Source of the DNA: Blastocladiella emersonii ATCC 22665
Lineage: Eukaryota > Blastocladiomycota > Blastocladiomycetes > Blastocladiales > Blastocladiaceae
Direction of reading: 5' to 3'
NCBI GenBank assembly: GCA_025594325.1
Contig: JANHCV010000003.1
Coordinates: 992,001 to 1,056,000 of the forward strand
Length of the DNA: 64,000 nt
Part shown: in pieces, positions 45,799 through 56,000 of the stretch
How positions within the stretch are numbered: the first letter of the stretch is position 1
Layout of the letters: each line of letters starts with the position of its first letter
Notes under the pieces: model-generated
Databases searched by the model: none
What the model saw: the letters and a program-made list of their open reading frames with translations, nothing else
What the model was told of the DNA's origin: nothing
Program-made: the position numbers and the translations under genes

Positions 45799-47381
45799 CT
45801 ACGCCTCGCCCTCGCCCGCTGTCGCCGCTGGATCCGCCTCCTGCGCCTGCTGCACCTCGACCTCGTCCGCGCTCGGCTCGGCGACCACGATCGGCTCCGC
45901 GTCACCATCAACCTGCTGCTGCGGCACCGCGTCCTCGACCGGCTCGCTGTTCTCGGTCGACTCGGGCTCCTGCGGCGCGCTCTCGGTCACCTCGTCGCCA
46001 CCGCTCGGCTTGGCCTCGGTGCTGTCGCTGCCCGGCTGCTCGGCATCGGCCTCGATCACCGTCACGGGCACGTTCGTCGACTCGGCCTGCGACTGCTGCT
46101 GCTGCTCGCCGGTACCACCCGCCGCCGTCGCCGCACCGGTCGCGCTCGTCGTGTAGGTTCTACGCTTGACGGCGCTCTCGATGATGCCTACAAGTGAAAG
46201 GACGGGATGTGTGAGATGTTGGTCGTGTTTCCATTGTTGCAGTAATTCGCATGGTTTGCTTGACTCGAAGTCTCGCGAGCGAGGAGGTGGCCATGGCCGG
46301 CAGTGCACGAAAAAACGTACTGTTGAGCAGGGCGCGAGCGGTGCCGACGCGCGCGACGCGGGCCTCGACCTGGTTGGTGAGCCACGGGAGGAACATCTGC
46401 TGGATCTCGCGCTCGCGCGAGTTGTAGAAGAAGCTGTCGTCCTGGAGCGCGGCGAGCGTGGCGGGGACGAGGTTCGACAGGTACACGGAGACAAACGACG
46501 CGACCGTGACCTTCTTGGCGGCCTCCTGCTTGTCGAGCAGCAGGCGCGACGCCTCGGCCTTGCGGCGCTCCTTCTCCTCGGTGCGGCGCTTCTCGGCCTG
46601 CTCGAGCCGCTGCACCTCGGCCACCTCGGCCATGCGGCGCGCCGCGTGGTCGCGCTGCCGGCGCCGCAGCGCCGCGAGCTCGGCCTCCTGCAGCACCTCG
46701 GTGCGCGCGTGGTCCAGCGTCTTGCCGACCAGCACCTCGAGCAGCGGCTCGACCTCCGTGTCGAAGTCGAACAGGTCGCCCTCGAGGATCTGCGTCGCCG
46801 CGTCGACCCCCGACTTGGCCGGAATGTACAGCGGCGACGGCGCACGGTCCAGGAACGCGTCCGTCTGCGTCGACACGGTCGCCTCGGGCACCGTGTCGCC
46901 GAGCTCCTCGAGGTACAGCTCCGTCTGCACCTCCATGTGCATGCGGCCCTCGACCGCGTCGGGCGTGCGCGGGCGGCGCGCGGCCTCAGCGCGGCGGGCC
47001 GCCTTGATCTTGCGCCGCTGCTGCTGCTGCCGCTGCAGCTCGAGCGCGTTGGGTTGGGCGTACTAGACGAGGACGGTGATCAGTCGGTCTCTACGCGGCC
47101 ATCATGTTCGCGAAGGCGAGAGAGCGTACCGCGGGCAGGATGGGCGAGGCGTACGTGTTGCCGCGGTAGATGCGGCGGTCGTACATGATGTTGACCGGGC
47201 GGCCGTTCGACGGGCTACGCATGGCCATGGCCACGGACCGAGGTCAGTTCCCGCTCACCCCAAGTCCACAAGGCGGCGCGTACCCAGCGCTCTCGTCGGA
47301 GCGATACATCTTCTTCTGGCGCTGCGCGCTCTCGAGCGCCGGCTTGGGCTCGGACGAGTAGGCGTATTGCGTTTTCATCAT
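45799..47381 (-). CDS. RSPH3: Radial spoke protein 3 (flagellar axoneme)
   Basis: RSP3 is the stalk scaffold anchoring radial spokes to outer doublets of motile 9+2 axonemes. Exons 47381-47284, 47214-47130, 47062-46321 and 46187-45799 give 437 residues. The joins yield RPVNIMYDRRIYRGNTYA, then PDAVEGRMHMEVQTELYLEE, STQTDAFLDRAPSPLYIPAK, SGVDAATQILEGDLFDFDTE and VEPLLEVLVGKTL. All are near-diagnostic RSP3 blocks. A coiled charged helix and SREREIQQMFLPWLTNQVEA follow. After that the tail is Gln/Glu-rich low complexity and lacks an obvious animal-type C-terminal extension. Its presence shows that the organism makes motile flagella. Confidence 0.95.
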
Positions 47382-47734
47382 CTTGGCGGCGGGTTCCGTG
47401 GTCCGTCGTGTGGGTGAGGGAGGGAAGATGGCCGCCGTCGTCGATGGCGTGGTGTGAGGTCGGGAGTGTTAGTGCGTTACGTTGCAGGATGCGCGGGCTG
47501 CTTCAAGACCTCAGTGTGTCATTCATCCATCGGCTCGCTTACGAGGTGCGTCAGGCATGCGATGAGCGCGATGATATCGACGCGTTTTCGCGGCACACGT
47601 GGCGGGAAACGGAGGCAAAAGTGGGAGACGACGCGTCGGACATGCAAAATTTGCGCGAGTGGCCCCCGTTGCTGAGCCACCGCCACCATCCGTTTATGTA
47701 CAACGCGAACACCACCAACACCTCTGCTAGCCAG
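47382..47734. other. Intergenic between FIG4 3' end and RSPH3 5' end
   Basis: 353 bases that should hold the RSPH3 promoter and FIG4 terminator. No X-box-like palindrome or gene is obvious to me. Confidence 0.35.
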
Positions 47735-50700
47735 CTAGCGCTTCTTGGACCCGGTCTTGTACCGGCCCATAGCGATCCACGTCTCGTACGCGGCGATCCG
47801 CTGGCGCAGCGCGTCCGACTCGTCGGCCTCGCCGCTCGCAATCTTGCCGGGCAGGTGCACGTACGCCTCGTACAGCGACTCGTCGTCGGGGTCGACGGCG
47901 GGCGCCACGTCGCCGGCCGCGAGCCGCACGTGCTGCAGGAACAGCGGGTAGTCGGGGTGCGTCGCGTGCGCGCCCGACGAGTCGAGCAGCGGCAGGCTGC
48001 GCTCGAGCTGCAGGCCCTGCGTGCTGAACTGGTACACGTACCGCTTGTACTCGCGCAGCTCGGCCGCCGCGATCTCGGGGCTGAGCAGCTTCTCGACCAG
48101 CAGCTCGATGGCCTTCTTCTTGGGCTTCTTGCCGTTGCCGCTGCCGCCGTTGCTGTGGTGAGCACCACCACTGCCGCCGGTCTTGCGGCCCGCCGAGGAC
48201 CCGCCCTTGGTCGCGTACTCGGCCGCGAACGCGTCGAGCCCAGCGCCGTTCCCAGCACTCGCGCTTGGCCCACCGCTTCCACCACCGCCGCCGCCGCCCG
48301 AGCGGCTCAGCTTGTCTTCGGACCCGCGGCGGATCGGCATCGGCGACATGTTGTTTTCGGCGCGGAACACGACCGTGTCGACGGCGCCGGTCCCGGCGCC
48401 CGAACCCGAGTTGTTGCCGTGGAACCCGCTCTCGCTGATGCGCGACAGGGGTGCGGCGCCGAGCGGGACGGTCCCGTGGCCGTACAGCCCGGCCGAGCTC
48501 GGGTCGCGGCAGCTTGGCGTGGCGCTGGGCGGGACCTCGGTCTCGGGCGTGTACCCGATGAAGAAGCTCGACACGGACGAGGCACGGTCGCGCGAGAACA
48601 GGCTGTCGGGGTTGCGCGCCGAGAGCCACTTCTTCAGGCCGCTGAGGTCGAACCTAGACGCGGCCGGGCGCGGAGCAAGTAGGATGAGCGCCGGACAATC
48701 CTGCGGCGGCGATGGATCACGAAGCGTACATGGTGTTATCGGGCGGAGGGTGCGTCTTGAACGGCGACGTGCTCTGCGACACGATGCGATCGCTACTGAC
48801 GCGCGATCGAGGACCTGTGTCAGTCGAGGCGGTTCAGGAACACGCGGGAGCAGCGGGACACGTACGCGCCGTAAATGTCGCCCAGCGAGACCAGCCCGAC
48901 GGGCTCGCCCGGCTCCTCGTCACCCGCCTGGCTCTGGCGCTCGAGGAACGGCTCGGCAACGTTGTCCTGGCGCCACTCGGTGTAGTGGCACGGGTTGAAC
49001 TTGAACCGCTCCTCGGGCGCGGGCAGCGGCAGCCGGTAGTCGTCCCAGCGCTGGAACACGCCGAGGAAGATGTCGATGGCGTCCTGCTTCTCGGCGTCGC
49101 TGAAGCTGTTGTTCCAGTACCGCTTGGCGCTCTCGAGCATGTCGCGCGACTGCGAGATGAAGGTGCGGTCGCGGTACGTCTTCATGGTGTTGACGAGCGC
49201 CGAGCCGCCGTACTGCAGCGCGATCGCGTCGCCGTGCTCCTGGTACAGCTCGGTGAGGAGGTCAATCGCCTCGGTGTCGAACGGGATCGCCGCCGTCTTG
49301 AGCACGCCGAGCTGCACGAGCTGCCGCCCCAGCGCGCTCTTGCCGATGACGAACGCGGCGGCGTTGGTCCGGTCGAGGCAGTCGATGCAGTTGGTCCGGA
49401 TGACGCCGTTCTGGACGCGCGCGAGGACAAACTCGCTACACGCGGATATGGTCAGAGTCAATTTCGAGGGATCGAGGTTATGAAGCAAGTGAGCGGTACC
49501 CGTCGGCGCGCATCCGAGCCTGCAACACGGGCTCGGGCCCGCTCGAAAAGAAGCCGATCTGGTCGACCATGTCCTCGACGCGCTGCTCCAGAATGTCGAT
49601 GACGCGGCCGGCCTTGGCCTCGCGCGACATGTCGACGTGGTGGTACTGCACCTCCTCGCCCTCGCCGAGAAACTGGTTGAGGTACGCGACGCACTCCTCG
49701 AACTCGTCGCCGAGGATGGCCTCGCGCTTGACCTTCTCGCGCGTCTTGATCAGGTTGAACACGATGATCTTGGACCCGTAGTGCCGGACCATGCGGTTGA
49801 AGTGCTTGCCCGCGGGCACGAAGAAGGGGTCGCGGATGTTGACTACACGTTTCAAAGGGCGGCGAAACGGTGATGAGGGGCGTTGCCGACGCACACGAGC
49901 AAGAGACGGGCGTACGCGTGATGGGCGGCTTGGGCGTCATGGCGCTGTTGTCCTGGCTCCAGAGCAGCGGGATGCTGCCGCGGTGCTGGACAAACGACGT
50001 GTACACGGGGATGCGCGGCAGCGGACCGGGCGGGTACGGCGTGCGCACGGTGCCGTCGTCGAGGATGCCCTGGCCGTGGCAGAAGACGCACGAAGACGAG
50101 ACGCTGGGACTCGCGGCGGCCGAATCAGCTGCGCGCGGCGAAGAAGCTGCACCGTCGACGGGCATCGCCATGGCGGCGTGCGAGGGAGGTATCGTCGACA
50201 TGGGAGACCGGCCGAGCGTGCCCGCGCGGCTCGGCTTCCGCGACAGCTGCGACGCGGCGCGCGCGAGGTCCGGGAACTGGGCTTGGGCCCCGTCGTGCAC
50301 GATCTGCTCGCTCTCGACCTCGTTGGCGACCCTGCGCGAATCGATCACGGGGGATTAGCGTGCAATCGGAATGTCTCGGGCGAGGACTCAGTACCATCCG
50401 CCGTTCGCGTCCACGCCGCGACGAAGGAAGCGGGCGCCGGCAAAGTTGCGGGACCGCCGCGCGATGAGCGTGACAAAGATGGGCCGACCGAGCACCGTCA
50501 GCTTGACCTGGCCGACAAAGCCCTGGATCGCCGGTACGAACCACGGGCTCGGCAGCGCAGTCACGTCGTTGAGCCCGTGGCCCGTGACTGGATCGACGCC
50601 GAGACCGAGCGCGGCGAGCGAGAGATGGTGCGCGTTCCAGGTGAACATGCCGTCGTTGCGCAGGTGCGACGCGCCGGCAGATCCCATGGCGCGCACAGCG

Positions 50701-51506
50701 ACGGCGCGACACGCGTCGCAAGCGCCGGACTTGGCGCCGCCGCTCGAGCCCTTTAGCGCCTGCACGAGGATGTTGTGCTGCAGCGGCCGCGTCAGGTCGT
50801 ACGTGTACGAGAAGAAGAGGTCTCCCTGCAGAGCAATGGCCTGGAACGAGGCCATGAAGTAGGCTTCGTCGCTGCGCCGCGCCCACTTGACGAGCACCGG
50901 GTTCGCGATGGGAACGAGCCGGGTCTCGTCGACCCGCCGGAGCGAGTGCGGGCCGATGGTGGCGACCTCGACGCTCTGGACGACGGCGACAATGTAGTAC
51001 CCCTCGACGAACCGGACCACGCCTGCAGAACCAGTACAGGAAGGCACGCGTGTCAGTTAGAGGGGAACTCGCGCGAGTCAGCAGCGAAGGTGAAGCTTAC
51101 CCAGCAGCGCGTCACACGAGCAGATCTTGCGGACCGAGTCGTTGCCGTCGCCGAGCATCTTGAGGACCGAGGACACCTGGCGCCGCGTGTACAGGATGCT
51201 GTCGTCGTGGATGTGGAGGCCGCAATCGTCAGGCGTCATCAGCCGCACCGTCTCGGTCGAGCATGGCACGGGTGGCGGCGCCAGAGTGCGATCAAACTTG
51301 AGGATGCGGTACTGGCCATGCGGGCCTAGCCGCCCAACGGCGTAGATACGCTACGTTGATGAGGCGTGCGAGAAGTGAGCATCAGGCTCAGGGGCATACG
51401 CGAGTTGAGCTCCGCTCTCAACGGGAGCGACAAGCGATGCATGGACGAGGAGTTTGAAGGCTACCGTCGCCGTTTCATAGAGTTCGATCGCTGACAGATA
51501 TCGCAT
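47735..51506 (-). CDS. FIG4: FIG4/SAC3 polyphosphoinositide phosphatase
   Basis: FIG4 dephosphorylates PI(3,5)P2 and acts with Fab1/PIKfyve and Vac14 on vacuole or endosome membranes. Exons 51506-51465, 51350-51101, 51022-50395, 50331-49916, 49842-49500, 49435-48866, 48792-48730 and 48653-47735 give 1,076 residues. The start MRYLSAIELYETATRIYAVG matches the family N-terminus. Further markers are RFVEGYYIVAVV, RRGVDANGGWVANEVESEQI, SIPLLWSQDN and the catalytic RTNCIDCLDRTN (CX5R at about 571). Each join restores a conserved block. The C-terminal third is a Gly/Ser-rich linker and a helical tail, longer than in yeast. The exon 6-7 boundary (48866/48792) is the least certain. Confidence 0.92.
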
Positions 51507-51851
51507 GGTCTCGAAGCGCGAGGGTGGTGGAGGCGTGCGGCGCAGCGGCGGCGCGACGCGCGAAGCCGGCAGAGTTCACGCCACCCCCGGTCACATGATA
51601 TCAAAACGCGTCTCGCACCGCGGTCGGTCCGCCTCTCGCGCGTGTGATGTGATGGCCGCGCTGATGGTTGAAGTGTAAGTAAGCCGAAGGAAATCACTGT
51701 GTTCGTTGATATCGATCCATTGCTTCCCTGACAACGGATCACGCGCGATGCATGCATGCATTCACGTTGATCGAACCGTGTCTTGAGGTCCGGGTACCCT
51801 CCCCAACTGCTCCTCCCTCAGAAGTCATGGCCCACTCTAAGCTCAGAAGTC
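51507..51851. other. FIG4 promoter and start of island 3
   Basis: 345 bases. Contains ACGCGT near 51606 and ends with a 24-25 base tandem duplication at 51819-51866. No gene supported. Confidence 0.35.
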
Positions 51852-51866
51852 ATGGCCCATTCTAAT
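51819..51866 (+). repeat. Tandem duplication over a start codon
   Basis: Two near-identical units of AGAAGTCATGGCCCA(C/T)TCTAA lie back to back; each carries an ATG in the same context. Only the second ATG (51852) opens the family reading frame. Confidence 0.75.
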
Positions 51867-52336
51867 CGAAAAAAGGCGGGGCGGGGCGCCACCCTCAGCA
51901 ACAGTGACAAGGCAGTCGCACCTTGCCGATGCACTCCTGGGTTCTTTCGCAACCCGCCCGAGACGGCGGAAGAACTGACGGGCTGGATCGCGTCCCTCAT
52001 CAACATCACGTTCGAGAAGTGCTCGGGCCAGCTCTGGGTGCTCGAATGCGCCCAAGGTTTCCTTGAGGAAGCGCCCTACGGTACTGGAACCAGCCCTGCT
52101 CGATCAGCGCGAAACGTAATCTGTTCGAGACCAGGCTTTGTCTCGCGCGTGCCCGCGTCGAGGCCTTGTATTCCCGTTTAAACATCCTCTCCAACGATTT
52201 CTACGCGGTTAAATGCGCTCTCGATGCGGCAGAGCCTCCCGTGACGGCTGAAGTCGCAGCGACCCAGCACTTTGAGATTGTTGAAGTCCCGCTTGTTGAC
52301 CGAGTAAACCGTTTGAATGCCGGTTGGATTGACTAA
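51852..52336 (+). pseudogene. Small helical protein family, frame-split copy
   Basis: From the ATG at 51852 one frame reads a basic start and NPPETAEELTGWIASLINIT, then LWVLECAQGFLEEAPY. The frame offset by one base continues RYWNQPCSISAKRNLFETRL, then ARARVEALYSRLNILSNDFY and CALDAAEPP, ending GWID at 52336. The second half aligns with the intact protein at 60880 (WWRHLP, RVMDIYARIDILSLEF, LDPAE). The switch is near 52079. A 53-base GT-AG intron (donor near 52018, acceptor near 52070) would repair the frame but removes sequence that looks coding. I treat it as unresolved. Confidence 0.45.
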
Positions 52337-53020
52337 AAATGCGGCCGGAATACATGACATTGGTTACCGCAGCTGCTGTGAAGCAAGTCTCGTGGCCCTT
52401 GGCGTGAGGTGCGCGCTCGTTCGCCCCCTGAATCACCGCCTGCGAGCAGCCCGTCAACCGCTCCCACGGCCCACCAGCGGGTCCATACTTCGTGCTTCTC
52501 CCCATATCGTTTGACGGCCAGCATAACGCCATCCCGTTGCCCGAGACATGGCGGCGTGAGACTCGCTGCGAGACGCGTCTCGAAAACACGTGACGCGTTT
52601 GGTCGCGCTGGAAACGCGTCGCACGACGCGCGCCGCGCACGGCGGGCGGGCAAAGATCGAGCGATGCTGTGACTTGCGGCAAACCGCGTTTCAGGCGAGC
52701 GAAATGCTTCACGCACGTGGTAGCTGTCTTCGGTGGCCTCGCTGATGGTAGGGCCGTCCCAGCGGCCCGCGGTCCAGCTAGATCGCGCCATGGAAGCTGT
52801 GCGCGATCGTGAGACGTAGCGAGGCACTCAGAGCTTGCGCTCGCAAGTTTATGTGAATGGGTAGCGTGGAATCGCTCATCACTGGCGGCAGGGAGGACGC
52901 GAGCGTCGCGTTGGACTTGAAGCGATCTGGGAGAGTAACTCTTCTTCAGCACTCCGTTCCGTGCGTTCAAGGGGAAGCCGATACTTGGCACAGAATCGCG
53001 GTCTATATTGATTCTCCGCC
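52337..53020. other. Island 3 remainder with ACGCGT cluster
   Basis: No supported gene. Three ACGCGT hexamers (52573-52578, 52593-52598, 52614-52619) and a CACGTG (52587-52592) fall within 47 bases. Open minus-strand frames here lack protein character. Confidence 0.35.
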
Positions 53021-56000
53021 TCAACTGCACGCGTCCTCCTCATCGTCCGTGTCGGGGCCCTCAACGAACCCCACCGCAGCCACGAGCTCGTCGTCCGGGA
53101 CGAGGACCTCGGCCACGGACTCGAGCAGGTCGACGACGAGCGCGCGGTTGAGCGCCTCGACCTGGAGCATGGCGAAGGTCGCGCGGAGCCCCGCGGCGGC
53201 GTTGGACTTGCCGAGGATCCGCGCCACGACGTCGGGCAGGGCGGCCTCGAGCAGCTCGCGCGCGCGAGCCGCCGTCGCGGCCATCTCCTCCTCGTCCGAG
53301 CCTGCGCTCGCGTTCCCGTTCCCGTTCTTCTTGTCGCCATCGTGCTGAAGCTGCCCGTTCGGCCACACGTTGTCGATGACGCCGTGCTCGAGCGCGCGCG
53401 CGAAAAAGGCCGGGTCCGACACCGTGTCGACGAGCGCGCCGAACCGTGTCTGGATGTGCGTCGCGAGCGTCGGGCGCAGGACCTGCGTGACCACGCCGAA
53501 GATGCGCGCGCGGATCGTCCCGTCGAGCGCGAACACGTGCTTGAGGACGGCGAACGACGCCTCGATCAGCGCGTCCGCGTTGTCCGACGACAGCGCCGCG
53601 GCGGCAGGTTCGGCGGCGGTCGTGGAGGCGATACTTGCGGACGATGCGGGTGGTGTCGCGACCGTGATGGCGGTCGTCGACGCAAGAGTCGCCGGTTGCT
53701 GCTGCTGAGACGAGGACCCGAGCGACGACTGGATCGACGACGCGGACGCTGAAATGGACGAGGAAGCCGTGGACGCAAGCGACGAGGTGAGGGCGACCGA
53801 GTGCTGGATCGTCGACTGCGCGACCGCGAGGGACCCGTGCGCGAGCGAGCCGACGCCCGACGCGATGGCCGCGGGCGCCGTCTGCACTTTGGCGAACAGC
53901 TGCTGGCTCGACGCCGTGAGCGCCGTGGACGACGACGCGAGGAACTTGGACGTGTTCGGGATCACGTTGCTGAGCGTCTCGGCCGAGCCCTTGCGCGAGA
54001 GCAACTGCTGCTGCTGGAACGTCGGCGACATGAGCCCGCCCTTCTCGCCGGCAGCCGTGATGGCCGCGACACCCGAGCCGCTGCCCATCCCCGCGCCCGA
54101 TGCGGCGGCCGCCGCCGACAGGTTCATGGACGAGACCTTCTTCTTGAACTTGGACGTGACCATCTTCGACCCGGACGTCCACCCGCCGCGCGACTCCTTG
54201 TTGGTGAGGCCCTTGAACACGTTGCGCACGCCCTGCACCGACTTGGCCGCGCCCATGCCGACGTTGGCCTTGAGTGACTGCGCCGAGCTGGCGATCCCGC
54301 CCAGCCGCTTGTTGCCGCCGTTGCTCGGGCTGCGCGTCACCGTCGCCGAGGTCGAGGGCACTGCGAGCGACGACGACGATGACGAGGACGAGGACCGGTT
54401 CTGGTTCATCGTCGCCGTCACGGCCTCGCCCGACAGCAGCGGCTCGAGCGCCATGAGTTTGCACTGGATCTGCGACGCGAGCGCGGCGAGGTGCGGGACG
54501 CGGTCGGCAGCGGCGTTCTCCTCCATGGCGTCATTGAGCAGCCGGTCGAGCACGACCATCTGCATCTGCATCGTGTTCATGGAGCTCGCGACGAAGGCGA
54601 GATCCATGGCGCACACGCCCTCGACGAGCATCGCGTGCTTGGCGGCGAGCGCCTCGACGGGGTCCGCGTCGGGCCCGCCGCGCCGCACGCGGTCGTACGC
54701 CGAGACGGACGCGGCGCGCGGCCGGTCGCCGCGCACCCGCGGGTCGCGCGGCATGGCGTGCAGGAGCCGCGGCACGCTCATCCGGGCGCGCTCGGCGGCG
54801 GCCACGCGGGCCGCGAACGCCGCGACGTGCGGCGCGAGCCGGTCCGCGACGAGCTTGACGGCGGGGTCGAACAGCGCGGGTGTCGGGTCGAGCACGATGC
54901 GCTCCTCGAGCGACGCGCAAATGTCGTGCGGCAGGACCGGGTGCGGGCAGGCAAAGTACAGGTCGAAGCAGTCGTACGCCTCCTGCTGCACGGCGGCACG
55001 CGACGACGGGTCCGCCGGGTCCAGCAGCGTCGTCAGCAGACGGTAGTTGCTGGCCGCGTCGAGGAAGGCGAGCAGGTGGTCGAGCCGCTGCTGCGGCTGC
55101 TGCGGGAGCGAGCGGAGGTACTCGGCGAAGGCGCGCGACCGCGTGTCCGAGGCACGCACCGTGTCGAGCGTCCACGACTCGTACGGCGGCTCGGACGGGT
55201 CAAAGTCGAGCCCGCTGTCGTCCACGTCGTAGTCGTCCATGGCGCGGCCGCGCACCGGTGCACCGCGCTCGACGAGGGTCACGTCGCGCGGGATAAAGTC
55301 GACGAGTACCTCCTCCTCTTCGCTACCGGTCGCGAGACGGCTGACGACAGCCTCCTCGACGGCGAGCGCCATGGCCTCCATGGATGCGGCTGGCGACGGG
55401 TGCTCGGGCGTCGTGGGCGGCGACGGGAGTGCTGACTGGTTCGTGACCGTCGGCGACGCGGGAGCGGGCATAACGGTCGACGGCTCGGAGAACTCGCCGG
55501 CCGCCGGCGCGAGTTCACGCGTCTCAGGGATCGACGCGAGACTGATCTCGGAGCCGAGCATCTCGTGCGACGCGGCGAGCGGTGCAGGAGCAGCGCTAGT
55601 CTCGGGCGCGACGACCGTCGGCTCGGGTTCCGGGTCGGCGACCTCGAGCTCGAGCCACAGCTCCGTGACGGGCTTGAGGTCGTCGCCGTCCGTGTGACCG
55701 AGGTCGTAGAGCGGGACCCAGCCGACGTGCGGCAGCTCGGCGAGCGGGACAATGGCCTCGGCAACGAGCGCAAACTGGTTCCCCGACGCAGACGACCGGC
55801 ACAGCTGCAGGATCACGGTCTCGGTGTCGACGACGGGCGACTTGATTGGGCTACACGGAAGCGAGAGACCGGTGAGCTGCCGTTCTGTCCGCACGAAGCG
55901 GTCTCCGAGAAACACGTACAAGGCGCAGTTGTGGTCAAACACGAGCGACGCAGGCGTCGACCCCTCGGGGCCGACAGCGTGCGCGTCGGCGCGGCGTTCC

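Noticed and set aside
52209-53030. 273-codon minus-strand frame in island 3
   Set aside because: No protein-like segments, no motif, and it overlaps the better-supported family copy and repeats.
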